A stretch of DNA of 35,475 bases from an uncultured SAR86 cluster bacterium (GCA_938075195.1 CALJGK010000057.1:1-35475); one strand, 5' to 3'; shown: positions 1 through 7,730, numbered from the stretch's first letter. Notes: generated by a model from the sequence alone, not told the origin. Translations and numbers: made by a program.

Positions 1-84
1 GGTGATTATGATGATATTCCTGAACAAGCATTCTTCATGGCAGGCGGAATTGATGAAGTTGTAGAAAAGGCTAAACAAGCATAA
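1..84 (+). CDS. atpD: F1Fo ATP synthase subunit beta, C-terminal end (partial)
   Basis: The window opens inside this gene; only the last 27 codons are present, ending at a TAA. The tail reads ...QAFFMAGGIDEVVEKAKQA, which is the conserved C-terminus of the catalytic beta subunit of the F1 head. The epsilon gene follows after 2 nt, as in the gammaproteobacterial atp operon. Identification rests on this short tail plus the neighbour, both of which agree. Confidence 0.95.
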   Translation, partial: GDYDDIPEQAFFMAGGIDEVVEKAKQA

Positions 85-86
85 AG

Positions 87-500
87 ATGTCAGTAATCAG
101 TTGCAGCATAGTTAGCCCCGAAGGAGAGTTATTCTCGGGCGATATAGAAATGCTAATTGCTGATGGAGGTGCAGGCGAAGTCGCCATAACACCAAGGCAC
201 GCCCCGCTGCTAACCAGCTTAAAGCCAGGGCCATTAAGACTGACTATGGAAGGTGGAACCGAAGAAGTATTTTATGCTTCTGGTGGGTTCTTGGAAGTTC
301 AGCCTGGATCTATAACGGTTCTTACTGATACTGCAGAAAGAGCCTCCGATATTGACGAAGCAGAAGCTGAAAAAGCCAAAGAACTTGCAGAAAAAGAACT
401 TGAAGGCCAAAAAGCAGATTTGGATTATTCTTTAGCTGCAGCACAATTGGCAGAGGCTGCCGCTAGACTCAAGTCTCTTCAAAAACTCAGAAAAAAGTAG
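87..500 (+). CDS. atpC: F1Fo ATP synthase subunit epsilon
   Basis: This is the epsilon subunit of the F1 central stalk, which couples rotation to catalysis and can inhibit ATP hydrolysis. The 137 residues are close to the usual length of about 139. The N-terminal beta-sandwich covers roughly residues 1-86 (start MSVISCSIVSPEG, then the conserved GAGEVAITPRHAPLL segment). The remainder is the charged, Ala/Glu/Lys-rich helical hairpin. The ATG lies 2 nt after the atpD stop, so it is the distal gene of the atp operon and probably translationally coupled. Confidence 0.97.
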   Translation: MSVISCSIVSPEGELFSGDIEMLIADGGAGEVAITPRHAPLLTSLKPGPLRLTMEGGTEEVFYASGGFLEVQPGSITVLTDTAERASDIDEAEAEKAKELAEKELEGQKADLDYSLAAAQLAEAAARLKSLQKLRKK

Positions 501-554
501 ATAGCCCAGACCTTTTTTGAGGATGTTGGCATTTTGCTCTACTATAAACCTCCT

Positions 555-1901
555 ATGAATATAGATTTTATAATATTAGCAGCAGGTAAAGGCACTCGAA
601 TGGGAGGAGATTCTCCTAAAGTACTAGCTAACTTGGCTGGTAAGCCCATGATTCAGCACTTAATCAATACCATCGATTCTTTCCCAAAATCCCGCACCTC
701 CATTATTGTTGGCCATAAGGCAAAAGACGTAGAAGCAGGTATCTTATCTTCAAAAAAAATTAATTTTATTCACCAAAAAAAGCAGTTGGGAACAGCGCAC
801 GCTGTTAAACAAGCACTTCCCTTTCTTAAAAAGAACTCAATAAGTTTAATTCTTTATGGAGATGTGCCTTTAGTGCAAAAAACAACCTTAAAGAAATTGA
901 TCAATTCTGCCGCAAAGGGCAACTTGTCTTTATTAACTTTTATTAAGGACGATCCTACAGGTTATGGCAGGATCATAAGAGGATCTAAAAACAGCGTTCA
1001 AAAAATTACTGAACACAAGGATGCCACCAATCAAGAGAAACAAATTAAAGAAGTTAATTCAGGCATTATGGCGGTTAAATCAGATTTACTTCAAAAGCTT
1101 TTACCCGCTGTAAAAAATCAAAATGCCGCAAAAGAATACTATCTTACAGATCTGGTAGAGATTGCAAATATATCTTCAATCAAGGTTGGTGCAACCATTT
1201 GTGATGCCTATGAAGTTGGAGGGGCTAACAACAGACAAGAACTACATGACCTGGAAAGAGCTTTACAGAAAAAAAATGCCTCAACCCTTTTAGCAAAAGG
1301 GGTAACGGTTGCTGATACGGCAAGGTTGGATATACGAGGCGATACCAAAATCGGACAAGGTTCTTTTGTTGATATCAATAATGTATTCGAAGGAAACAAT
1401 GTCATTGGAAGAAATGTGACTATTGGACCAAACTGTTTGATTGCCAACTCAACGATCAAAGATAACACGACAGTATATGCAAATACCGTTATAGAAGATT
1501 GCATGGTTGGAAAAGATTGTAAGCTTGGACCTTTTACAAGAATAAGAGGCGGCACAGAATTAAGTGAAGGTGCGGAGCTTGGAAATTTTGTTGAGGCAAA
1601 TAGAAGTAATATAGGTAAAGGGTCGAAAGGCAAACATTTAACCTACCTTGGCGACGCTACGCTAGGACAAAAAGTGAATATTGGTGCCGGAACAATAACT
1701 TGCAATTATGATGGTAAAAATAAACACAAGACCATCATTGAAGATGGAACGTTTATTGGGTCTAATAGTTCACTCGTTGCGCCCTTGCACCTTGGAGAGG
1801 GCAGTTATACAGGAGCCGGTTCGGTAATAACTAAAGATGTCCCAAAAGGAAAATTAGCAGTAGGTCGAGGAAAGCAGGTAAACTTGCCAAAAAAGAAATA
1901 A
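555..1901 (+). CDS. glmU: Bifunctional GlmU: N-acetylglucosamine-1-P uridyltransferase / glucosamine-1-P acetyltransferase
   Basis: GlmU makes UDP-GlcNAc, the precursor of peptidoglycan and lipid A, in two steps. The N-terminal pyrophosphorylase domain carries LAAGKGTRM at residues 8-16 and a YGDVPL metal-site segment near residue 100. The C-terminal left-handed beta-helix has hexapeptide repeats and the acetyltransferase signature GAGTITCNYDG near residue 380. I chose the ATG at 555 (448 aa). An in-frame TTG at 534 would add seven residues; neither has a clear Shine-Dalgarno sequence, so the start is uncertain. It sits between atpC and glmS, the common gammaproteobacterial order. Confidence 0.95.
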   Translation: MNIDFIILAAGKGTRMGGDSPKVLANLAGKPMIQHLINTIDSFPKSRTSIIVGHKAKDVEAGILSSKKINFIHQKKQLGTAHAVKQALPFLKKNSISLILYGDVPLVQKTTLKKLINSAAKGNLSLLTFIKDDPTGYGRIIRGSKNSVQKITEHKDATNQEKQIKEVNSGIMAVKSDLLQKLLPAVKNQNAAKEYYLTDLVEIANISSIKVGATICDAYEVGGANNRQELHDLERALQKKNASTLLAKGVTVADTARLDIRGDTKIGQGSFVDINNVFEGNNVIGRNVTIGPNCLIANSTIKDNTTVYANTVIEDCMVGKDCKLGPFTRIRGGTELSEGAELGNFVEANRSNIGKGSKGKHLTYLGDATLGQKVNIGAGTITCNYDGKNKHKTIIEDGTFIGSNSSLVAPLHLGEGSYTGAGSVITKDVPKGKLAVGRGKQVNLPKKK

Positions 1902-1904
1902 AAA

Positions 1905-3740
1905 ATGTGTGGAATCATAGGTGTTGCGTCAAATAAACCTTCTGTAGACAAGTTACTCATCGGGTTATTGCGTCAAGAATACAGGGGTTACGATTCTGCT
2001 GGCTTAGCCATTTTCGATGAAAAAGAACAAATTCAGGTTTTTAAGAGCACCGGAAAAGTTGCAGAGCTCCAAAATTCAATTGGCTTAAATCCAGTTAATG
2101 GTAATACCGGGATCGCTCATACAAGATGGGCTACGCACGGGCTTCCAACAGAAGCCAACGCTCATCCGCACCACTCTAATAACAAAGTCTTCGTAATTCA
2201 TAATGGAATTATTGAGAACCATCAAGAAATTAGAACCACACTCAAGGCCTTAGGATATGTATTTGAATCAGAAACTGATACAGAGGTTATTGCCCATTTG
2301 ATCCACGCAAAAATGACCGACAGTAATTTGTCTTTGGTTGAATCCTTAAAGGCTGCCGTCAAAGATCTAAGGGGAGCATATGCCATAGGAGCTGTATGTA
2401 AAAGTGAACCAGGCATATTGGCCGCTGCAAGAAAAGGAAGCCCTCTGGTTATAGGTATGGGTTTTGGAGAAAACTTTATTGCCTCGGACCAACTGGCACT
2501 AGCTGATTTTGCAGAAAATTTTGTTTTTTTAGAAGAAGGTGATCTTGCGGAAATTTCAGCAACTGATGTCACATACTGGAATCTTGAAGATAAACAAGTG
2601 GATAGACCGGTAGTTGTTGCTAAATCCCTTGGTGAGACAGTAGATAAGGGTGAGTACCGACATTTCATGTTAAAAGAAATAAACGAACAGCCCGCTAAGA
2701 TTAAAGGGCTTTTGGAGGGTCAGCTGACTGAGTCTGGCGTCCAAGAAGAGATTTTCGGCCCTAACGCACCAGAGATTTTTAAAAATGTAGCAGCTGTTCA
2801 GATCGTCGCTTGTGGTACAAGCTTTCATGCGGGCACCGTAGCAAAATATTGGTTAGAAGGACTTGCAGGCCTGCCCTGTAGCGTTGAAGTAGCCAGTGAA
2901 TTTAGATATAGAAATAAGGTCGTGGCCCCGAATACCTTATTTGTAACCATATCTCAGTCTGGCGAGACGGCAGATACTTTGGCTTGCCTAAGCGCAGCCA
3001 AGGATGCCGGTTACCTTTCACGTCTAGGTATATGTAATGTCCCCTCGAGCTCACTTGCTCGTGAATCAGATTTGGTTTTCTTAACGAAAGCAGGGCCGGA
3101 AATAGGTGTGGCATCCACTAAAGCTTTCACTACTCAACTTGTTGGCTTATTGATGCTCACTCTAATCCTTGGAAGACATCATGGGCTTTCATCTGTAGCC
3201 GAGAACGCGATTAATAATTCATTAAGGGCACTTCCCGATTCTTTGGATGCGGTCATGAAATTAGAAGATCAAATAATAGAAATGGCAGAGGACTTTGATC
3301 AAAAAGAACATGCTCTTTTCTTGGGTCGCGGGATTCATTATCCAGTTGCCATGGAAGGTGCTTTAAAGTTAAAAGAAATATCTTATATTCATGCAGAAGC
3401 TTACCCTGCAGGAGAGCTTAAACATGGCCCATTGGCTTTGGTGGATTCAGAAATGCCTGTTGTGGCCGTAGCTCCAAATGATGATTTATTAGAAAAATTG
3501 CAGTCAAACTTGGAAGAGGTTAGAGCGAGAGGCGGAAAACTTTATGTATTTGGCCATTCAGAAGCACATCATGATGACGAATCCATCACTAAATTTATCG
3601 AACTTCCAGAAGTCCCGGAACTTATTGCTCCACTGATTTATTCTATTCCTCTTCAGCTTCTCGCTTACCATGTAGCAATACTGAAGGGTACAGACATTGA
3701 TCAGCCAAGAAATTTGGCCAAGTCAGTCACAGTTGAATGA
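1905..3740 (+). CDS. glmS: Glutamine-fructose-6-phosphate aminotransferase (isomerizing)
   Basis: GlmS makes glucosamine-6-phosphate from fructose-6-phosphate and glutamine, the first step towards UDP-GlcNAc. The protein begins MCGIIGV, so Cys2 becomes the N-terminal nucleophile of the class II glutamine amidotransferase domain (about residues 1-220). Two SIS sugar-isomerase domains follow, with CGTSFHAG and SQSGETADT in the first. The C-terminus DQPRNLAKSVTVE is canonical. The ATG is 3 nt after glmU. In many bacteria the glmS 3' end is the attTn7 recognition site; here its last 18 bp recur six times downstream. No upstream glmS ribozyme is expected or seen, since the gene abuts glmU. Confidence 0.98.
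   Translation: MCGIIGVASNKPSVDKLLIGLLRQEYRGYDSAGLAIFDEKEQIQVFKSTGKVAELQNSIGLNPVNGNTGIAHTRWATHGLPTEANAHPHHSNNKVFVIHNGIIENHQEIRTTLKALGYVFESETDTEVIAHLIHAKMTDSNLSLVESLKAAVKDLRGAYAIGAVCKSEPGILAAARKGSPLVIGMGFGENFIASDQLALADFAENFVFLEEGDLAEISATDVTYWNLEDKQVDRPVVVAKSLGETVDKGEYRHFMLKEINEQPAKIKGLLEGQLTESGVQEEIFGPNAPEIFKNVAAVQIVACGTSFHAGTVAKYWLEGLAGLPCSVEVASEFRYRNKVVAPNTLFVTISQSGETADTLACLSAAKDAGYLSRLGICNVPSSSLARESDLVFLTKAGPEIGVASTKAFTTQLVGLLMLTLILGRHHGLSSVAENAINNSLRALPDSLDAVMKLEDQIIEMAEDFDQKEHALFLGRGIHYPVAMEGALKLKEISYIHAEAYPAGELKHGPLALVDSEMPVVAVAPNDDLLEKLQSNLEEVRARGGKLYVFGHSEAHHDDESITKFIELPEVPELIAPLIYSIPLQLLAYHVAILKGTDIDQPRNLAKSVTVE
3723..3740 (+). repeat. glmS-terminus core repeat R1 (original site)
   Basis: The sequence tcagtcacagttgaatga is the end of glmS itself, encoding S-V-T-V-E-stop. 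It is the reference copy for the six degenerate downstream copies in the same orientation, and the left boundary of the first cassette. Confidence 0.85.
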
Positions 3741-4086
3741 ATTTGGGTGTTACCCTTTATGGGAAGTTTCTTCTCACTTAGAATTTACAATTACTCTCTC
3801 ATCCAACGATTTAATCCCAGATCGTAAATTCTCCAAGAAACAAGAACTTTTATACCAACTCATCAGGTATCTTCATGAGGAAAAGGGTTTAGGTTATAGG
3901 AAAATCTCATACAAACTCAATTCCTGGGGAATCAAAACTCCAAGAGGTAAGAAGTGGTTCAACACATCAGTTCATTCTGTTTTGAAAAGAAGAAACCAAA
4001 GAAATAATCGTATTGAGAAACAAAGAAATCAAAGATATCCAATTGAGATTGGAACATTAAAACTTAACCACCAACCCATGGATTGA
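3733..4086 (+). CDS. Recombinase-domain-like HTH protein, probably 5'-truncated at the glmS junction
   Basis: The open frame runs out of the glmS 3' end and has no ATG except two codons before its stop, so its start is unclear. The TTG at 3733 is a placeholder giving 117 aa; a TTG at 3697, deeper in glmS, is also in frame. The middle reads LGYRKISYKLNSWGIKTPRG followed by KKWFNTSVHSVLKRR. This resembles the first DNA-binding part of the 'Recombinase' domain of large serine recombinases (LN..GI.TPRG..W....V...L.R). The catalytic resolvase domain with its serine is absent. It may be a fragment cut by the insertion junction or a stand-alone DNA-binding protein. It is the only hint of a recombination gene in the array. 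Confidence 0.5.
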   Translation: MNEFGCYPLWEVSSHLEFTITLSSNDLIPDRKFSKKQELLYQLIRYLHEEKGLGYRKISYKLNSWGIKTPRGKKWFNTSVHSVLKRRNQRNNRIEKQRNQRYPIEIGTLKLNHQPMD

Positions 4087-4096
4087 AAAGATAGAA

Positions 4097-4102
4097 TATA
4101 AT
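4097..4102 (+). promoter_or_regulatory. Candidate -10 box (TATAAT) 6 nt before an ATG
   Basis: A perfect TATAAT is followed by cagaga and then the ATG at 4109, with no Shine-Dalgarno sequence. Transcription from this box would begin at or next to the start codon, giving a leaderless mRNA. I see no convincing -35 element 17 nt upstream. Confidence 0.4.
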
Positions 4103-4108
4103 CAGAGA

Positions 4109-4477
4109 ATGACCATTAAAGATAGTTTTGGATTAGAAACAAATTCAGTTCTCTGGAGATTAAATGTTCTTTTACAAAATGGTTATTCTGTCGATTTAAG
4201 TAACGGTAGGGTTTATTATCGTGAGACTGACTCTTTTGAAGAAGGAGGACCTTATGAATTCGTAAGTTTGATTCATACATTTAAAAGAGAACTAAACTTA
4301 TTCCTGAATCCAGATGGAATGATTGTTCAACAGAGAATGATACCGTTAGGTGAAAAAGATCCTAATGAAATAAGAATTCATGAAGAAGAACATGAGAAAT
4401 TTGTAAAATTCGTTAGTGAATTACCAAAAGTAAGGTTTTACCACAAAATATTTTCTTTCTATCTGAGATTGAGATAG
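4109..4477 (+). CDS. Hypothetical protein (122 aa)
   Basis: I do not recognise a family. The protein is soluble-looking: an N-terminal part (LWRLNVLLQNGYSVDLSNGR), a mixed middle, and an acidic stretch around IRIHEEEHEKF near residue 95, ending in an aromatic and basic tail (FYHKIFSFYLRLR). It has no signal peptide or membrane segment. Its stop codon abuts the ATG of the next gene, so the two are probably co-translated. A TATAAT lies 6 nt before the start. Long open frame, tight packing and + strand collinearity support a real gene. Confidence 0.7.
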   Translation: MTIKDSFGLETNSVLWRLNVLLQNGYSVDLSNGRVYYRETDSFEEGGPYEFVSLIHTFKRELNLFLNPDGMIVQQRMIPLGEKDPNEIRIHEEEHEKFVKFVSELPKVRFYHKIFSFYLRLR

Positions 4478-5338
4478 ATGAGTCTACTGACCAAAATTAA
4501 AACACTTTTTCTAAAGAATAAAGATAAAGAAGTTGTTTCTTCGAGTGAAGATATAAAACCACGATGGGATCAAAACCCTTCTGAGTTAGAAGTAATCCCA
4601 GATGGTGAATATCTTTATTTAGATGAAGAAGAAGAAAGTTTTATTAGACAAAACTACAAGAACGGGAAACTTCATGGACCCTCTTGTTTCCATTATGTTT
4701 CAGGAGAGTTGTGGATAGAAACAAACTTTAAAGACGGATTAGAACACGGAACCTTAACCTACTATGAGAAGGACGGTTCCATTATAAGAACTGAAACTTG
4801 GGAAAATGGTGAGTGTATTTCTACCAACAAACCTGAAAAAACCAATCAACCTGAAAGAAGTGTAAAAAAGAGTTTTAGAGACGATGATTTTGATAAGTTA
4901 ATGTTGTTTGATGAGAATGTTGATGGAGTAGAGTGTTTTGGTTACTTCTTTCATTCCAAAAAATATGACGACTATAGTTTTGGGGTTTATGAAATATATC
5001 TCAGTGATGAATTTAGAACAGAAATTAGTTTAAAACTTAAACCCTCAGAATTTTTAGAACAAGATGTTGATTTAGAACACTTTAAATCATACCTACATAC
5101 TAATATTGAAAAGGGTCAATATGACTTTAGTGAACCGAGAAAGATTTGGGAGAAATACACTTGTAGATATCAATCTAAAGTGGATGAAACCGGTACCTAT
5201 GTACCCAAATACACCGAAGAGGAGTTAACAAAAATAGAACAAGAAGAATATTTAACACCCATAGAATGGACAACACGTTTTTGTAACTGGAAAGAGTTAA
5301 AACAACGTAAGTTTAAAGTTCAGACCTATGATGATTAA
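4478..5338 (+). CDS. MORN-repeat (YwqK-like) protein, 286 aa
   Basis: Residues about 45-105 hold MORN-like units (YKNGKLHG, FKDGLEHG, then a weaker WENGE unit), the pattern found in YwqK-family proteins, often annotated as toxin-antitoxin 'antitoxins', and in other surface or scaffold proteins. The acidic N-terminal stretch includes DEEEES. The C-terminal region, about 130-286, is charged and unrecognised. No signal peptide is visible. The ATG follows the previous stop with no gap, and the gene ends with codons for Asp-Asp-stop just before the next start. The molecular role is unknown; the MORN call itself is fairly safe. Confidence 0.7.
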   Translation: MSLLTKIKTLFLKNKDKEVVSSSEDIKPRWDQNPSELEVIPDGEYLYLDEEEESFIRQNYKNGKLHGPSCFHYVSGELWIETNFKDGLEHGTLTYYEKDGSIIRTETWENGECISTNKPEKTNQPERSVKKSFRDDDFDKLMLFDENVDGVECFGYFFHSKKYDDYSFGVYEIYLSDEFRTEISLKLKPSEFLEQDVDLEHFKSYLHTNIEKGQYDFSEPRKIWEKYTCRYQSKVDETGTYVPKYTEEELTKIEQEEYLTPIEWTTRFCNWKELKQRKFKVQTYDD

Positions 5339-5352
5339 ATTGAGTATGAATA
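5330..5352 (+). repeat. Gene-junction repeat, copy A
   Basis: The 23 bp spanning the Asp-Asp-stop end of one gene and the ATG of the next recur at 7396-7418 with one difference (22 of 23 match). Key parts are gatgattaaat, then gag, then tatgaata. It includes TTAAAT 5 nt before the ATG at 5346, a possible -10 element or coupling signal. Confidence 0.6.
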
Positions 5353-5750
5353 AAATATCGATGTCATTTTTTATCTTTCTATCAATTCTAAGTTTTTCTG
5401 TTTTTTCTGAAACAAAAACACTGTATTTTTCTTGTGATACCTTGTCATTAAGTAAAGACTATATTGAAGTTCAAACATTTCAAAAAGGTGAAAGAATAAG
5501 AGGACTAGAAATTAATCGAAGTAAAGATAAGGTGGTATTCGACGGGAATGAGATGGATTTCGTAGAGGATTACAATAATGACAATATATACGAACTAGGT
5601 ACAAGTGGTACATCTCAATACAGAGACTATGATTTTCATAGGATAACCGGAAGATTGGATGAAAAATTAGTTTATACGGAACCAGACGGAGAAATTATCT
5701 TTACGTATGATTATGAGTATCAATGTTATAAGACCGAACCTTTATTCTAA
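5346..5750 (+). CDS. Hypothetical secreted protein (134 aa)
   Basis: The first 22 residues form a signal peptide: MNK, a hydrophobic core (FFIFLSILSFSVF), and a likely cleavage after FSE or nearby. The mature part has two cysteines, in YFSCD and YQCY, which could form a disulfide in the periplasm. It is rich in Asp, Tyr and Glu. I recognise no family. I chose the ATG at 5346 rather than the ATG at 5328, because 5328 overlaps the upstream gene and puts charged residues before the signal peptide. The junction repeat at 5330-5352 covers this start. Confidence 0.65.
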   Translation: MNKISMSFFIFLSILSFSVFSETKTLYFSCDTLSLSKDYIEVQTFQKGERIRGLEINRSKDKVVFDGNEMDFVEDYNNDNIYELGTSGTSQYRDYDFHRITGRLDEKLVYTEPDGEIIFTYDYEYQCYKTEPLF

Positions 5751-5768
5751 ACTCTCATTACTAAACCT

Positions 5769-5774
5769 GATAAT
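5769..5774 (+). promoter_or_regulatory. Candidate -10 box (GATAAT) 9 nt before an ATG
   Basis: GATAAT inside ctgataatct precedes the ATG at 5784 by 9 nt. The same ten-base string occurs before the next gene at 6084-6093. There is no Shine-Dalgarno sequence and no clear -35 element. Confidence 0.35.
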
Positions 5775-5783
5775 CTAGTTAGT

Positions 5784-6056
5784 ATGAAAAAAATTATTAT
5801 TTCAATAAGTTCTCTTTTTCTTTTAGTTTCATGTTCTATTGAAGACAAAGATGAATTAACTAGTTTTGTAGAATCAAGTAATAGTCAAAAGGATTCAGTC
5901 TGGATGGAACAAGAAGATAGGATTACTTCAGGTGAATGGTACAAAGTATTATTGGTTTTTGGTTGGATAGATGATGGGATTGAATGTGAAAGAATTGTTC
6001 AACAGTACAAGGAAACTTACCCCGAGATAAACTATCGATGTAATCCAGTTAAATAA
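5784..6056 (+). CDS. Small putative lipoprotein (90 aa)
   Basis: The N-terminus MKKIIISISSLFLLVSCSIE is a lipoprotein signal peptide with lipobox LVSC, placing the acyl-modified Cys at residue 17. The mature protein is short and acidic, with two further cysteines (GIECERI and NYRCNP) that may pair. No family recognised. It lies in the + strand run of cassette 1 with a 33-nt gap from the upstream gene that holds the GATAAT box. Confidence 0.7.
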   Translation: MKKIIISISSLFLLVSCSIEDKDELTSFVESSNSQKDSVWMEQEDRITSGEWYKVLLVFGWIDDGIECERIVQQYKETYPEINYRCNPVK

Positions 6057-6085
6057 TATTTTTCGTAATAGTTTTCACTGAATCT

Positions 6086-6091
6086 GATAAT
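6086..6091 (+). promoter_or_regulatory. Candidate -10 box (GATAAT) 8 nt before an ATG
   Basis: GATAAT, again inside ctgataatct, lies 8 nt before the ATG at 6100. TTTCGT at 6061-6066 is at best a weak -35 element. No Shine-Dalgarno sequence is present, as before several genes of this cassette. Confidence 0.35.
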
Positions 6092-6099
6092 CTCAACCT

Positions 6100-7083
6100 A
6101 TGAGTGATAAAGATTACCCCGAAAAACTCAAACTTTTCAAAGAAGAAGGTTCAAGAAACCAAGACTATTATTTCATCATTGTAGATGAACAAGGGGAGAC
6201 ACTATCTACTAAAAAATGGTACCCAATAAGAGAATATGGTTCTTTAGTAATCTCATTATCCTCTCTCTCATTTAATACACACTTTCGACAAGAAGTTGAA
6301 AAATTCCTTACTGTAAAACAGGAAAACACATTAGATAGTCTTGAGTTCATCTCTGGAGAAGGGTTTTTAGAAGAAGGAACAGTTAACTCTAGAGGTACAC
6401 CATCACTTTCAATTTTTGGAAGTTCTCACAAACAAAAAACATTAAGTGTGAACATACGACCAAGAGGAGATGACGGAGAAGAATACTTTACTCTTGGAGG
6501 AATAAGAGGTGATGTAGGTGTGGATATAAATAACGAAGAAGAATTTTTTCTTGAATTCAATTTAACTAACGAAAGATTTAAGGAGTTGAAAGAGATTTGT
6601 TTAGGTGGAGGATTAGAAAGAATTCGTATCAGGACTACTTTAACAAAAGTTAATGGTCTCTATTCTGAGTGGTCAGAATATATAGGAACTGAATTTGGAG
6701 AAATAAAGATTTTTAATAACGACAGAGACATCATAAACAAAGAAGAATTCGATGAAAAATTATTAGAATCCGTTTCAATGAGAAATGGTTTTGGACAAGT
6801 TTTCTCGATAATGACAGAAAAAAAAGTAGGTAACTTTGATCTGACAGAAACAGGATTTGAAAGAGAACAACGTGAAATGGAAGAATTCATTAGTGATCAC
6901 GATGATGATAAAAGTTATGAAGATGATGATCATCATGAAGAGAGTTTAATGAAAGAAAGAATGGAAGAAGTAAGAACAAATCAAGAGAGATTTATAGAAG
7001 AACAAAAACTCTCAACACTAGTGAGTATTTTTTGGGGAATGATAATTCTTGGATCTCTTCTTATATTAACTCTCTGGTTGTAA
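6100..7083 (+). CDS. Hypothetical tail-anchored protein (327 aa)
   Basis: No family recognised. The first 200 residues look like a soluble beta-rich domain (GGIRGDVGVDINNEEEFFLE, then RIRIRTTLTKV). Residues about 265-300 are strongly acidic and His/Asp-rich (SDHDDDKSYEDDDHHEES), followed by a charged helix. A single hydrophobic segment close to the end (SIFWGMIILGSLLILTLWL) would anchor it in the inner membrane with the bulk in the cytoplasm. There is no signal peptide. The Asp/His cluster could bind metal, but that is speculation. Confidence 0.7.
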   Translation: MSDKDYPEKLKLFKEEGSRNQDYYFIIVDEQGETLSTKKWYPIREYGSLVISLSSLSFNTHFRQEVEKFLTVKQENTLDSLEFISGEGFLEEGTVNSRGTPSLSIFGSSHKQKTLSVNIRPRGDDGEEYFTLGGIRGDVGVDINNEEEFFLEFNLTNERFKELKEICLGGGLERIRIRTTLTKVNGLYSEWSEYIGTEFGEIKIFNNDRDIINKEEFDEKLLESVSMRNGFGQVFSIMTEKKVGNFDLTETGFEREQREMEEFISDHDDDKSYEDDDHHEESLMKERMEEVRTNQERFIEEQKLSTLVSIFWGMIILGSLLILTLWL

Positions 7084-7104
7084 CTATACGAATTCAGATT
7101 CTAA

Positions 7105-7404
7105 ATGGAAAAACTAGAAAAAATATTATTAAAGATCAAAGAAGATAATATTGTTTGTCCTGAACCAGGTCGTTGGAGTGTTTTTTACAAAAGAATTGGT
7201 GGGTTTGAAGAAAAAGGTGATGACTATGATCATCGAAGACACTTCCCTCTCATACTCAATGGTTGGTTCCCTTCGAGTAAGGAAGATAAACACAAAAGAT
7301 TTATAGATTCAGTTGACTATTTTTATTCAAAATATCCAAATAAGAGGAATTTCATTGAGAGTTTTTTTGAAAAAAATAATAAATGGTATAGATGGGATGA
7401 TTAA
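7105..7404 (+). CDS. Hypothetical protein (99 aa)
   Basis: A small soluble protein, rich in aromatic and basic residues (RWSVFYKRIGG, RRHFPLILNGWFPS, NNKWYRWDD). No signal or membrane segment, and no family recognised. It ends with Asp-Asp-stop in the second copy of the junction repeat (7396-7418), directly before the next gene, so the two are probably coupled. It follows the 327-aa gene after 21 nt. Confidence 0.6.
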   Translation: MEKLEKILLKIKEDNIVCPEPGRWSVFYKRIGGFEEKGDDYDHRRHFPLILNGWFPSSKEDKHKRFIDSVDYFYSKYPNKRNFIESFFEKNNKWYRWDD

Positions 7405-7418
7405 ATCGAGTATGAATA
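7396..7418 (+). repeat. Gene-junction repeat, copy B
   Basis: This is the second copy of the 23-bp junction at 5330-5352, with 22 of 23 identical. It covers the Asp-Asp-stop of the 99-aa gene and the ATG at 7412, with TTAAAT 5 nt before that ATG. Confidence 0.6.
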
Positions 7419-7684
7419 TGACACTGAATGATTTGTTTATCAAAATAAAAGAATTCTTTATTTCATTGATCAATACTCCTATCCAAGAAATCATTTTATT
7501 TATTGTTGTTATATTTGGTGGTTTATTTCTATTAGTTTATTTTTTTGATAGATTCGATAGATACTTTAGTGGACCAGAAGGAAGTAGAAGATTTTTGAAG
7601 TTTGGAAAATGGTTCCTTATCGTCTTAATAAGTTTTACAATTTTAATTTGGATCTTGGTTGGAATAAGGGAACTATTCTCATGA
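7412..7684 (+). CDS. Small membrane protein (90 aa, two TM segments)
   Basis: Two hydrophobic helices are visible: EIILFIVVIFGGLFLLVYFF and WFLIVLISFTILIWILVGI, joined by a charged loop containing DRYFSGPEGSRR. The N-terminus (MNMTLNDLFIKIKEFF) is amphipathic. No family recognised. The start at 7412 was chosen because it sits at the same place in the junction repeat as the start at 5346; a longer frame upstream overlaps the previous gene. It is the last substantial gene of cassette 1. Confidence 0.6.
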   Translation: MNMTLNDLFIKIKEFFISLINTPIQEIILFIVVIFGGLFLLVYFFDRFDRYFSGPEGSRRFLKFGKWFLIVLISFTILIWILVGIRELFS

Positions 7685-7712
7685 AGAAGAAAACAGTTAC
7701 ACCCAAAAACAA

Positions 7713-7730
7713 TCAGTCACTGTGGAGTAA
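7713..7730 (+). repeat. glmS-terminus core repeat R2
   Basis: tcagtcactgtggagtaa reads S-V-T-V-E-stop in one frame and matches the glmS end at 14 of 18 positions. It contains the small palindrome CAGTcACTG. It is the right boundary of cassette 1. Confidence 0.75.

Larger units (their letters stand above)
3741..7730 (+). mobile_element. Cassette 1 of the glmS-end array
   Basis: This is the segment from the glmS stop to the end of core copy R2. Its ends carry a 12-bp inverted repeat matching at 11 of 12 positions: tttgggtgttac at 3742-3753 and gttacacccaaa at 7696-7707. It holds the recombinase-like fragment and seven other + strand genes, none with a recognised metabolic role. One sampled 60-base line of this segment is 25% GC. 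No intact transposase or integrase is present. The boundaries are inferred from the repeats. Confidence 0.6.

Noticed and set aside
1208-1633. Long open frame on the - strand inside glmU
   Set aside because: It lies fully antisense to a conserved gene, has no ribosome binding site, and its product looks like a frame shadow (Ser/Pro/Leu-rich).
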